Below, one piece after another: positions 44,910 to 59,620 of a DNA stretch of 64,000 bases. The position numbers were made by a program, and so were the translations under genes. Source of the stretch: Cycas panzhihuaensis (taxonomy: Eukaryota > Cycadophyta); contig CM041465.1 of assembly GCA_023213395.1 (NCBI GenBank), forward strand, positions 196,175,741 through 196,239,740, given 5' to 3'. The notes under the pieces were generated by a model that did no database searches, was not told the origin of the DNA, and saw only the letters and a program-made list of their open reading frames with translations. Within the stretch, counting starts at the first letter, position 1, and the number at the start of each line of letters is the position of its first letter.

Positions 44910-47900
44910 TGGAAGCATGCCTCCGGGGGGTCACTAAGAATATAACACTCTAATTGGATACTAAGGTCAAGGAACAAGGATCTATAGGCACAAAAGAGGA
45001 TTATATTATCCTCAAGGGCATCCGTACATCAGAATGCAAGTTCGAGGACCTACAACAATGTGTGTTCCTCTATCTACTTTAGAGGGTTGAGAATGTTGAG
45101 ATGAAATGTTAAGTTTAGGTGGTGGAAAGGGTAGCATCCTCAGGTTACCGAGTAGCCTAAGTGAGGCTCTTCTATCCTCATTGGGAAAGGAAGAGATAAT
45201 GACTCCTTTTTGAAAAAGGGGAGTGAGATATATATGGGAACAATGTGTGAGGCAAAAATTTCTAGGTTGTTTACTTTTAGCCTAAATGATTACCTTTAGG
45301 GTTTGGGTTATAATGCAAGGTTTATTTGTGGTTTTGTTTGGTTATAAGAGGTGGTGATGTTGTTTCTTCCTTTTTGTTTTGAGGTATAATTTATTGTATG
45401 AAATAGAGGTGTATGGTGTGCAAAATAAAATACCTGTTTTAATAATGCATGTAAATTATGATCACTCACTTCTCGACTCACTTTCCTTTTCTTTTTGCCT
45501 AAAGAAATCTAATCAAGAGATTCAAAAAGGGGAGAGAAAGTGAATAATGTTTATGCAATGTTTCCTTTTCAATTATATTTCTTTCTCATATAAAAGATGA
45601 ATGCAATTCACTCATACTATGTCCCCTAATTCTGTTTCTTCATGCGTATGCAAATATAAAATGACGAGGAGAGTATAATATTTATGTAATATCTTCTTTT
45701 CAATGTAAAAAGGAAGAAACAATCTTTTAACTGATGCTATAAATTTGTGTCTTAGATACAATGTGTATGTGTAAGCAAGAGAAAGAATCTTTTCCACTAT
45801 ACTCTTTATGGGAAGATGAAGGGAGAAGACATGTATGTATGTATATATATTTCCTTTTAAATGCCAAGAATATACTATATGCAAATAAGCCTTTCACTTT
45901 TGTTACAAACAATCAATAAATGAGCTTTAGAGGAAGAAAATAAGGGGAAAGTGGATTTAGGAGGAGTACACCTGGTCAATGATGCTTGGTGAGGATCTTG
46001 TCATGGCTTCTTCCCCATTATTCTCTTGTTGATTGCACAACCTCCCTTATTACCACAAATGCTATTAGGAACAAAAGGGGCTTCCTTACCTTCCCTAAGT
46101 TCAAATAGAAAGTTGCAAAAAGAAAAAGAAAAGGAAAAAGATAAAGCAAAAACATACACCAACTATGATGCTAAAACATGAATTAAAAATTACCTTATAA
46201 TGAATGTCACTTTGCAAGCAATAGTAGGTATTCCACCTACAAGATAAGGACAAGGAAACTACTTGCAAGTGATGTGTGCTATATAGATGTGTCTATGCAA
46301 ATGTTTCCAATATATTTGTTACTCCTTTATAAACTAAGAAACAAAACCAAATGTTATTACATTCCTTCTCAAAATCTCAATATGCAAGAAATAAGAGAGT
46401 GGGAATGGAGAGGAGGGTGTTACCTCAGAATGGCGTGGCTCCCTATATGATAATGGTCTCTCAAATGGCAAGGGGTATCACCCAATTTCATGAGTTTTTT
46501 AGGCACAAATTCAAAGATAAAGGTGAGAATCTCAATATTGAGCAACGGTTTGCTTATCTTATGGTGTGGTTGTAAGATATTGCATTGGTGGAGGATGTGT
46601 ATATACCATGAAATAGGGTATTTTAAGGTGTTGAGAGGGGATTACTCAATGGAAAGGGGGTCCAAAAGTCAGAACTTGGATGCATTTTCCTTTCTACAAC
46701 TCCTCTAACTAGCCAATGCTCTATTCATGCCCTCCACCATTACTCTAAATTGATGATAGGAGTTTTATAGTTTATGGAAGGATGGTTTCCTTCAAGATTT
46801 GCAAGGTGGGCTTAGCTAAGAGCATGGATTGTTACCTCTAGGTCAAAATATTAAGCAAAATACATGGTGAATAATAGAAATTAGAGTAAAACAATAATAT
46901 TCTTTATTGAAGGCAAGCCATAGGTGGACCTTACCCACTTAGGGACAAGAAACTATTGTGGAAGTGAGGAAGTTTGTTGATGACAAGCCTTTGTAGTCAT
47001 TGAAAGAATGCCTCTTGGTGAAATTTTTGATTACTGGATAAGAAGGGAGAGCCTCCTTGACTGTAACAATAGCTTGGGGAAGTCCTCTTCCCTTCAAGGT
47101 CTAGATTTTGCCCCTTTTTCCTTTCTAAAATTTTGATTTTCATATCCTTTCCTAAGAGAACTTGAGACGAATAAAAACTTGCATGAATGATGAGTGAATA
47201 ATAATGAACGAGTAACAAAAAATAATTTTTTTGTGTTTGAAATTCTTCTCGTGATCATTAGGCCTTGATCTAGGCTGACCTTAAGGTGAGGAGACATGTC
47301 AAAAGTGCATTTAATGTGAAAATAGATGTTTCCTGGCTACATTTAAGTTTGTAACAGTCACACCATGAATATATTTACGGGGCGCAAAAAATTAGATCAA
47401 GGTGATAATAGGATGGTAGAATTTATAAAAATAAATAAAAATTGATAAAAATAAATGAAACAGAGTGGGAGCTCACTAGTAGAGGGTTGGAACTCCTCCT
47501 TAAAGCCTTGTAGATTGGTCTTAGGCCACTCTATAAACTGATGGATGACAAAAATACATGGTAAACCCATAAAATCGAGCTTGAACCTAATGAGGATGAT
47601 GACAGTCGAGGCGTCAAAGTGTAGACAGAGCCTAGATAATGAAAATTAGTGAAGATATACATAGAATCTCATGAGGTCTGAATAATGGGATGTAAATTTC
47701 CACTAGAAGTCTTAATAAAACTACCTTAAATGGGCTAAGTGATCAATAAGGCTAAATGAAAAAGGGGGGAAATGTAGTAAAGAAGAACTAATGAGTCAAA
47801 ACTCAATCAAAACTAGGCTATAGAAGCATGAGATGAAACTCTTACTGATTATGAGACCACTATGAGGGCTCAATAGTGCCATTAGATTGGAGTCCTAGTT

Positions 47901-48086
47901 GTCATAGGTAGATAATAAGCACATGCAAGGGAAATAAACGAAACCATCATGCAGTCAATTAGTTAAGCAAACATCACATGAAATAATGACTATAAAGAAT
48001 GCTAATAAAAGTGCAAGATAGAATATATACCTATACTTACCTGTGCAATGATCTCCGAATCTATTCTTAACATATGAGAAATAACA
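44910..48086 (-). repeat. Gypsy B 5' LTR (about 3.2 kb)
   Basis: Plus-strand left end TGGAAGCATGCCTCC, right end GAGAAATAACA at 48,086. Collinear with the 3' LTR. Non-coding apart from a 90-codon open stretch homologous to part of the ORF in the other LTR. Confidence 0.85.
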
Positions 48087-48421
48087 TCCCCCGAAGCAAT
48101 TTTTAGGGTTCGAATAGAAAAGAGAATCAGTGCCATTCATCATAAAGACCCAAGATCTAATAGTTCAGATCTTGTACCTTCTTATGACATTGTTTATATA
48201 ACTTGAATTGGGTAATTCTTTATAGAGTGTAGAGAGTGGATGAGGCAAGTTGGGGTTTAATCTTTGTAATTCTTTAGCTTTTACTCAGATTAATAAAAGA
48301 TCTATGCTTAGACTTGAAACTCCTAGTGTTTTTTGCTATGTGCTAGATTTGTTTATTATATTTATTCTTTATATGGTTAAAGTTCTATTTAATTACTTTT
48401 ATAGTTGCATTTTTCTCTTCA
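48087..48421 (+). repeat. Second Copia-P LTR, right part
   Basis: Collinear with 26,590-26,903, ending TTTTTCTCTTCA at 48,421. Together with 29,669-29,850 it makes one LTR of about 517 bp. Confidence 0.85.
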
Positions 48422-49059
48422 ATTAGTCCATATAAATCAGAATGAACCAATAATTTGTCATTTGCCTACTACATGGACTTGCAACATTTTTCTCTTCTAA
48501 ATCTTTTAATATTTCTGAACAAAAGGAAAATTTTGTACTATATTTAACTTACTTCATAACTAGAGACTATGATATTTCAAATGACCAAAATTGTCATGCC
48601 ATAAACCCTCAAAAGAATTTCTAGTAATAAGTTAAAGCTCATATGCTTTAGAGAATTTATACAAACCATTCTCTTGGATGATTTGAGCAATTACATCACC
48701 ATCTTTTCCAATGACACACTTGGTTTTTTAAAATGTAATTCTCATGTTATTTGATATGACAAAACTTACAAAAAGAAAGTTGAATTTTACATAAGGTACA
48801 TAAAGCACATTAGTAATTTTAAAAACATAATCTCACTGATGAATATCAATAATACCTTATCTAACGATAACATACTAACTTTTGTCATCCAAAATAATTT
48901 ATTGGAAAATACCTTTATCAAATTTATTGAACCATTCTTCATGATAAGAAATGTAATTAAAGGCACTAAAATCAACATACCATATGGCTTATTTTTTAAA
49001 CAATGTACAATACACAAAAGTTTTATCTTTATCAACAAATAAGGTAGTAGCTTTACTTG
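48422..49059 (-). pseudogene. Copia-M protease and pre-integrase
   Basis: Reading right to left: a protease with VDFSA (expected VDSGA) followed by HEEWFNKFD, ILDDKS and ITNVLYVPYVKFNFL; then LWHDNFGHLKY and KRFRREKC (zinc/pre-integrase block), then ANDKLLVHSDLYGLI, the start of the integrase core. The frame is cut at 48,422 by Copia-P; its continuation is at 26,402. Confidence 0.7.
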
Positions 49060-49064
49060 CTTTT
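49060..49064. repeat. Target-site duplication of Copia-D, left (CTTTT)
   Basis: Matches 52,898-52,902 exactly. Confidence 0.8.
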
Positions 49065-49389
49065 TATCAGAATATATTACCATACTAACTAATGTTAATG
49101 TGTGGTAAGTTAATGTATGAAATATTCTTGATCTAATATTGGATGAGTTGATGGATGTAATCACATAATGTAATATTATCAAGGCACTTTAGATCTATAA
49201 ATAAAGATCAAAGTCCATTTATGTAATATGCTAGATTTATCAAAAATATAAAATAATATCATTTTGGTGGATTTTCACTTGAGAGGGTTTCCCACCTCAA
49301 ATTTAGTATCTTGTGTGTATTTGTTCTACTTGGATTTGTTGTGTATTAAAGATTCTGTCATCCTTTTTATATATAGGTGTTTCTTAGCA
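49065..49389 (+). repeat. Copia-D 5' LTR
   Basis: Starts TATCAGAATATATTAC (TGTTAGAAT... in the other LTR) and ends CTTAGCA. Contains ATAAATAAAGATC, a possible polyadenylation signal. Confidence 0.85.
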
Positions 49390-49401
49390 TGGTATCAAAG
49401 C
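49390..49401 (+). other. Primer binding site of Copia-D
   Basis: TGGTATCAAAGC immediately after the LTR, one mismatch from the initiator-Met-type TGGTATCAGAGC. Confidence 0.85.
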
Positions 49402-52400
49402 TGTAGGAGGTGCACAAGTAGATGAACATTGTCTAGATCATCCAATCATTGGTGCCAGGTCATGTTGGCTTACTCGATGAGAATTAGCTTATTCGACAAC
49501 TAATAGAACTGCCACGAAGGTATGTGGATAAGTAGAAGATGTTTTGTAGCCCTCTTTACTCTATTGCTAGCCATATGAGCCCATTTTGAGCCTACTAAAG
49601 GTGTGAGATTTGTTGTTTGAGGTGCCACTAAGTTTGTAAAGCCCCAGAGGTGATTTTGAAGTCTATTAATCAGTTTTGGAGGTGTTTAAGGTTGCCCACA
49701 TGAGGAGAGATGCTATGCACCTAGTTGCAGACACTTACTAGCCCCTTGTTGATGTGAAATAACCAGTGAGAGAGTTTAAATCTTTAATGAGCCATTACAA
49801 CACCTGTAATATAGTGATATAATAAAGATATTCTCATAAAAATATATTTTCTAAAATATATATAAGCTACCCATAATGTATGCAGTTGTGTGGTGCTTTA
49901 TTTATTCACCTAGTTGATTATAATTGTGTTGCCTGATCTAAATTATTCATTGAATCACCCACTTTAATATTATGTGAGTATATATTTAGTTAACCTGGCC
50001 ACAAATTTATTTGATACCATTGCGTGAATGCATTTGTTGCTATGTATATTATCACTCAATTATTTACATATACAACCACATTTATTTAATTTCCTAACTA
50101 CAACTAGTAATATATATTTTTGTCAACCTCTATTAATATTTATAGCTGTGAGGGTAGCTATAATTATTCTGCACACTATCATTTATCATTGTCCACATTG
50201 AATAATAATTGAGTTTACTGATTATTATATTGAGTTTAGTCACTTTGATAATAATATATAAAATCACTCATTTGAATTGATATCAATCGACACTTTGATA
50301 ATTACATTTAAGTCACATTTTATATATATATAACATCACCCATTTGATACCATTTAATCAACCCTTTTATATATCTCATTGAGTAACCTTTCATAATGAC
50401 ACTTGGCCATTTTTTTATTAAATCACTTGCTAGTTATTTGACATTATGATTTAATATTTGCCACTCATTTATTTCAATAAAGTCACTTTGATTTATTTCA
50501 AAGTTGTTTACCTTATTAAAGGTCTCATTTTATCAGGTTTCAATGTGCTTTATCCTTGATACAATCACTTTTATTACCATTGCCATTAAACATATCATAT
50601 AGATGTATGAATTTATGCCTTTAAGATTTCTTAAGGTGTGATATAATGTTCCGTGCAAATGGGTATACATAGTGGTGTATGGTGAGCTTTCTGAGACTTA
50701 TAAAAGGGGTCGCATAAGACATTGATAGAAAATCTAGTGATATAATGGCAAAGTGACTAGTTCAGGTATATTCTACTGATGATTTGATGGCAATTGAGTG
50801 CTTTCTTGCATGTATTTTACATGAGAAAATTAATAGGTGATGTAAGGGACATGAGGTGACTGGTTATCTCTTTGCATATGTTTACATAAGAGAGGGTTAA
50901 TGGGCGAAAGAGGGCGAGAAGAGTGCAAGGAGGGTGAGTTAATTAAGATACCTTAGCTACAAATAAAAGCAAATTTATATTAGTATTAATGTGGCATAAA
51001 TCATTGCATATATATTATACAGATGTGGTTTATTCATTAAAAAGTGATGGCATGTTTACTCAGTTATATTAGAGTTCTTACTTTAGATGTGAATGTGATA
51101 AAGAGGTTTAGAATTTGCTTGTATAAGTGGTTATTAGTATTGATGGACCGTTATACTTTGGCTAGTTAGATTGATGTTAGCATAAGGGTTTCTGGCCTAT
51201 TTAATACTAGTTCAACGTATGCACATATCTAAATAAGTTTGATGTAAAACTGAGATAGAGTATATTTGCATAAAAATTAAAGTGTGAATGGAAAGGTCTA
51301 TGATGAGAAGCCTTAAAATCAATTCTACCTTTATCATGGTATGGTATAGGAGTTAGTTGTCTTATGTACCCCTCTTTGGATTGAGTTACATATACCATGA
51401 TGTAGATGAGAGGTATTTGTTGTATTATAGGGTTTGCCTCTCATGTTATTTCTGGTAAAAGTTATTGCAGATAGTTGTTTATAAGGCCTCTTCAAAAGTT
51501 ATTCATGGCATATGCCCCATGTTATGGTTGGATAGGCCATAAACCTTCCATTTAATTATCAAGGTATATTAGAGTGCACATAATTAAGACGAAGATCATA
51601 GTAGCAAGATTACAAGAGTTTGGAATGAAAGGAGTTTACAAATAGTATGCTCTATAAGGAGGAGTACATTGTGATTCGTCTAGATGTCAAAGTTGAAGAG
51701 TTTATGACGTATCATGTTGACTGCCATCTGAGTACAACTTTTATCCTTCATTTCTTCCATTTTTGAGCCATGATTTAGTAGGTATGGAGGTTTGTTTACC
51801 TAACATTGTGTTTGAGATGGAAGCAGGACTTAGTATGAGTGATGATGAGGAGTTATTGTTTGAAGAGACATGGATTACAATCCCATGTTCCATTGATGGT
51901 TGGAGACTTGCAGGATGATTAAAGTATGAAGATTAGCATGCCAGTTAAGCCCATGATAGACACTAACATTCCTACAAGTGGAGATTCACAATAGAGAGCT
52001 GCATTGATTGAGAGTGATATATGTGGGATTTGGGTCCCTTTCCTCCCTTAAGAACCTGGTTAATTTGCAAGTTGGAAGACTTGATGTGCAAGATTTTATG
52101 TAGAAAGAAGGATTCAAGTATAGGGAGATATTATGTACCTGTCTCTATGTTATTAGTCTATTTGATCCTTACTTTAGTAACTTTAGATAGTTAGGAGTCA
52201 CCTCACATCCTATCAACATTCCTTAATGGAGACTTGAAGAGGAGATTCACATGGCTCAACCTCTTGGTTTAGTCAAAGGAAAATGGTTGAGTTTTATGGA
52301 CTAAGTATCAGTGTAAGAGAGAACTATATGGTTGTAGGGACTCTTGGAGTATTTCCAAAGAATTAAGCATATATGAGGTATAGCACCATTATATCTGAGA

Positions 52401-52578
52401 GAAGATCATATCAGGGAAGATGCAGGTTGAAGTTTGTCTAAGTAGAGATCAACTTGAGTATGTATTCACTAAGCTCTAATTGAAGATCACTATATCAGTA
52501 TTCTTGCATATTGGGTGAGGTTATCCTTAAGAAGGGATTTATTGCTAAGGATAAACCTTTATATCCTATATTTATATT

Positions 52579-52587
52579 AAGAGGGGA
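52579..52587 (+). other. Polypurine tract of Copia-D
   Basis: AAGAGGGGA directly before the TG of the 3' LTR. Confidence 0.8.
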
Positions 52588-52897
52588 TGTTAGAATATAT
52601 TACTATACTGACTAATGTTAATGTGTAGAATATTCTTGATATAATATTAGATGAGCTGACAGATGTAATCACATAATGTAATATTATCAAGACACTTTAG
52701 ATGTATAAATAAAGATCAAAGTCCATTTATGTAATATACTAGATTTATTAAAAATATGAAATAATATCATTTTGGTGGGTTTTTACCTAAGAGGATTTCC
52801 CACCTCAAATCTGGTGTCCCATTTGTATTTGTTATGCTTGGATCTGTCATGTGTTAAAGATTCCGTCGTCTTATTTACATAGAGGTGTTTCCTAAAA
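52588..52897 (+). repeat. Copia-D 3' LTR
   Basis: Starts TGTTAGAATATATTAC, collinear with the 5' LTR apart from a short deletion near its start; the terminal CA has decayed to AA. Followed by CTTTT. Confidence 0.85.
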
Positions 52898-53590
52898 CTT
52901 TTTTAATGGTAACATTTTTTTCTAGTATATTTTTTTGAGGTGACCTTACCTATTGCAATAAGTACATATAAAATCCTTTATGGGCTTGGGCTTTGATTAA
53001 TTAGAGTTTAAAACTTGAGAAGAATATTAAACACTACTTTCAGTAGAACTAATACTCAGTTTCTTCTTATATTTAGACCTAGTTCCATGCTACTAGTACT
53101 ACTATAATTAACATAACTACCAATACATTAATTTTCATGTAAGAGGAGCCCTACTAACACTTTAAAAATAAGAGGATTAATTCTTTATATCAAGCACAAA
53201 CTGGTCATAAAATATATAAAAACTTTAATATAGACTATTCAAGGTGATACTTAATAATTCTTTATGAGTGATCTCCTCATTATTGGCTAATAATTGGTCC
53301 CTAATTTCTTTCAATTTTTATAAATATATTAAAACTTAGTCATTAACATCTTGTAAGAATAAAGTTGATTTCTTGGGTATAACACCTTAGTCTCATTCTT
53401 TATCTTATATAAGTCCATTAGGATTTGCCATGTTTCAAACACAAAATTTTCTCATTGAAGATAAACTATGAGATTACCAATTATAAACAATCTAATGATT
53501 ACTAAAGCTTCACAATTATGATCTTCTCAATCATCTAGTTATTTAAGAAATATTTGAGGTGTAAGAATTTAGAATTTAACTTTGATACCT
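52898..53590 (-). pseudogene. gag: Copia-M gag
   Basis: At 52,935-52,990 the minus strand reads FICTYCNR-GHLKKIY, a CCHC knuckle with the last Cys changed to Tyr and one TAG. Further right, LMDLYKIKNET, FILTRC/YSYKM and DEDK-like gag blocks match the copia UBN2 gag weakly, in shifting frames. This is the gag end of Copia-M. Confidence 0.55.
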
Positions 53591-53592
53591 TA
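53583..53592 (-). other. Putative primer binding site of Copia-M
   Basis: On the minus strand AAGGTATCAAAG, resembling TGGTATCAGAG with TG changed to AA, placed between gag and an AT-rich repeat that should be the 5' LTR. Confidence 0.45.
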
Positions 53593-55960
53593 AGTCATTA
53601 TGCATAGCAAAAGTGTATCAAATATGTGTAATGATTTAATTATATTATGATGAATGCATATAAATCATGTATTATATGATCAACATATTAAGCAATAACA
53701 TGAAATATAAAGTATAAACATAAGAATATATATATTATAAGAGACAACAGATTTATACATGGAAAACCTAGTATGAGAAAAACCATAATAGAAGGTTAAA
53801 ATTAGGAGCTTCTCTTTATGATATCAAATAATGATATCTCCAAGTCAATCTTCCTTTCTTAAGTTCCTAAGTAGTATGTAAATACATTTATAGATATACC
53901 ATTTCATAAATAGCCTATAATATACATTTATAGATATTTATATAAATAATCATATATTATCACATCTATCAATACTTTTATTGAGTGAGATTTTCTGTGC
54001 ATCCACAATAATAAATTAAATATTAGATATGCAAAAGGATCACATATTCTAACACTCCTTCTTAATATTTAATATCTTCAAATCTTCAAGTCTTCAATGT
54101 CTTCTACTTTTCTTGTATACTAGATTTTATAAGCTTATAATAATCTAGATAAAGTTATATCACTTATAATCTATCAACATCATGCTTATTTTTTGTAAGC
54201 AATTAACTTGTAAATGCCTATAGACATCTGTGATCATCAATGACCAACTATGATCATTCACTTATAAAACTATGAACTAATCATCAATCAACCTGATAAT
54301 TAATCTTAATGTTATGACTTTTAACATTAACACTATCAACCCACCATCTTGATAATCTCATCAACAAAATAATTACTAGTGTCCATATAAAACAATATCT
54401 ATCTACTAAAATATATAGGTTACCAATCGTTGTAATTGATAGTTCTCTAATATGTATTTATTGTATGTGGTTCATTAACAATAAAATAATATTTATCTAT
54501 TAGGTAAAACGATGTTACAAGAGGAGCACAAATGTTTCCTCTTACATATAAGAATAACAACATAATCTATGTGTTATACAAGAATAGGTTGTAAAATATT
54601 TTTCTTACCTCTTACATACAAGATAACCTTCTATGTATACATCTATACTTTCTTTATCTATGCACATGTTAGTAACTTTCTTTTTGAAACTAATAAATAT
54701 CTTATTAATATCAAAAAATTAATAAGCAGAACATATTAACTTTAGGAACAAGGTATACTACTTAGCTGAGATAAGTTAGCGATAATAAGGTAAGGTAAAT
54801 AATATGCTCTTATGACTCTTGTTATATATAGTAAGTTAGATTTCTTACTTACAAACATATTTGATATATTAACTATACTCCTTAATAGCTAATTTTAGTG
54901 CCAAATAATTAATATATGAGACTTCTTCTCTATGTCTTATAAATAAGTAAAAAATAACATCAACATCTATCCAACATCAACTATAAATAAACTAGGTCTT
55001 TCATTAATAAAATTGGGTGGTATCATCAATCATTATTCATTTATTTATTAATAAATCATATGATCATGACATTTGATAATTTGAGTTACAGTCACTTCAT
55101 CAAATGTATTCAGTGCTAAGGGGGATTTTCATCATATCTAATATATATTACGATACCCATATCAAAATTTTCACTAAATATGTCCTACATCTTAAAATTT
55201 TCATCTATTTTGAGCCTTAAACTATCATAAATAGACCTTAATTTCTTTATTTTAAATTAATATTATTTATTCCTACATTGTCAATGATCAATTTCATCAT
55301 CATAATCTTAAGAACCTTTAAAAACATCATAAAATACTAAATTAAATCTTAAAAAGCTCATAAAATATATCTTTTATGAAGCTAAAACCATTTTGCTTAA
55401 CTTTACCTATTAAAATATTTGTCTTTTAATATTTGAAATATGCCTTGTGATCACTCATTTCAACCATCTCAAAATTCTCTTTCCAATGCAATTAATGACT
55501 AAAAAAATAGATACTTTAGTAAAAAAACATGTTAAAAAATTATTAGTATATTATGAAAAATTATGTAACCCTTTAGCAAATTAATTTAACCCCTTTTAGC
55601 TTGGGTTGTTGGTCACGTTATTGCTCCATGTGACTATAAGCTAAAAGTCAAAGTGGTTTTGTAGAACTAAAATATTATCAAATTTAATTTAATTTAATTT
55701 TATAAATATAAAAAAAATCAAATAGAGCATATTAAATTTTGGCATCTGCCCTTATATTGAATATTAAATATCATGTAATATAATTAAATTTATGATAATA
55801 TTTATAAAGTTTTTATGTTTAATCAAATTTTTAATTCTATGCATTTATATTTAGGTCAAAAAGTGATTTACTTGTGTCATAACTATTTAAGGGATGAAAA
55901 AATTAAATTGATTTGTTAATATGATATGCAATTAGCCTGATGGCTATTTTTTTAGCAATT
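53592..55960 (-). repeat. AT-rich repeat R1, putative 5' LTR of Copia-M
   Basis: About 2.4 kb, non-coding, collinear with R2 (56,290-59,620). Matching blocks: GATTTATACAT.GAAAACCTA (53,750 / 57,390), AATATTTAATAT (54,063 / 57,720), ATCTA(C)C(T/A)AAAATA (54,405 / 58,150), CTAGG(T/C)C.TT (54,988 / 58,735), TTAA(C/G)CCCCTTTT (55,587 / 59,350). Strongly diverged. The ends are approximate. Confidence 0.55.
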
Positions 55961-56289
55961 TATTAATATGATCTATGGTTGGCCTAATCACTAATTATCT
56001 AAGTAGGTATGGCATGCATATTACAAGTGACGTAGACTATACAACGTATAGGTTCTTTTTCATACAAGGCTAGAGGTGGTATATGATGATTATGCAATAA
56101 TAACACAACTCTGATGGTGAGATCTGGTGGTAGTAGGTTATGGCATTCACCATAGAATTAGCTGTATTCATTATATGGGTAATGGTATCTTCATATCCAT
56201 AACAATAGGGTACCTATTATACATTTGTAGATGATAATTCTCTGACGCATCTTGGGGTTGTTAGAAATATAAATTTAGTCTGATACCAT
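55961..56289. other. Segment between R1 and R2 with a second PBS-like site
   Basis: No coding signal. At 56,278-56,289 the minus strand reads ATGGTATCAGAC, a good initiator-Met-type PBS, immediately left of R2. It would be the internal remnant of a second element whose coding region has gone. Confidence 0.45.

Positions 56290-59620
<3,331 letters not shown>

Larger units (their letters stand above)
29851..48086 (-). mobile_element. Gypsy B: giant Tat-like Ty3/gypsy element (about 18.2 kb)
   Basis: Two ~3.2-kb LTRs (29,851-33,067 and 44,910-48,086) enclose 11.8 kb. Minus-strand order: leader, gag, protease, RT, RNase H, integrase; then an antisense (plus-strand) PMD-like gene; then a sense RNase H ORF; then polypurine tract and 3' LTR. 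RT residues (DINNAYPKDNF, DGFSGYNQIQISPEDH, NVGATYQRAM) place it near the Tat/Ogre group. About 21 differences in ~195 LTR positions that I compared, mostly transitions, so an old insertion. It sits in the second Copia-P LTR. The 5-bp TSD is not exact (GCAAC left, TCCCC right; GCCCC at the homologous site near 26,592). Confidence 0.88.
49065..52897 (+). mobile_element. Copia-D: decayed copia-type LTR element
   Basis: 3,833 bp with LTRs at 49,065-49,389 (325 bp) and 52,588-52,897 (310 bp), exact 5-bp TSD CTTTT, PBS and PPT. Inserted between the protease and gag of Copia-M. The only coding traces are near the 3' end: an RT fragment FLNGDL / LEEEIHMAQPLG at about 52,225-52,290 (one-base frameshift) and a copia RNase H tail (HHYIREKI, then DQLEYVFTKL) at about 52,395-52,485. 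The RT core and catalytic YVDD region between them are missing, and 49,402-52,220 gives no domain that I recognise. Confidence 0.8.
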
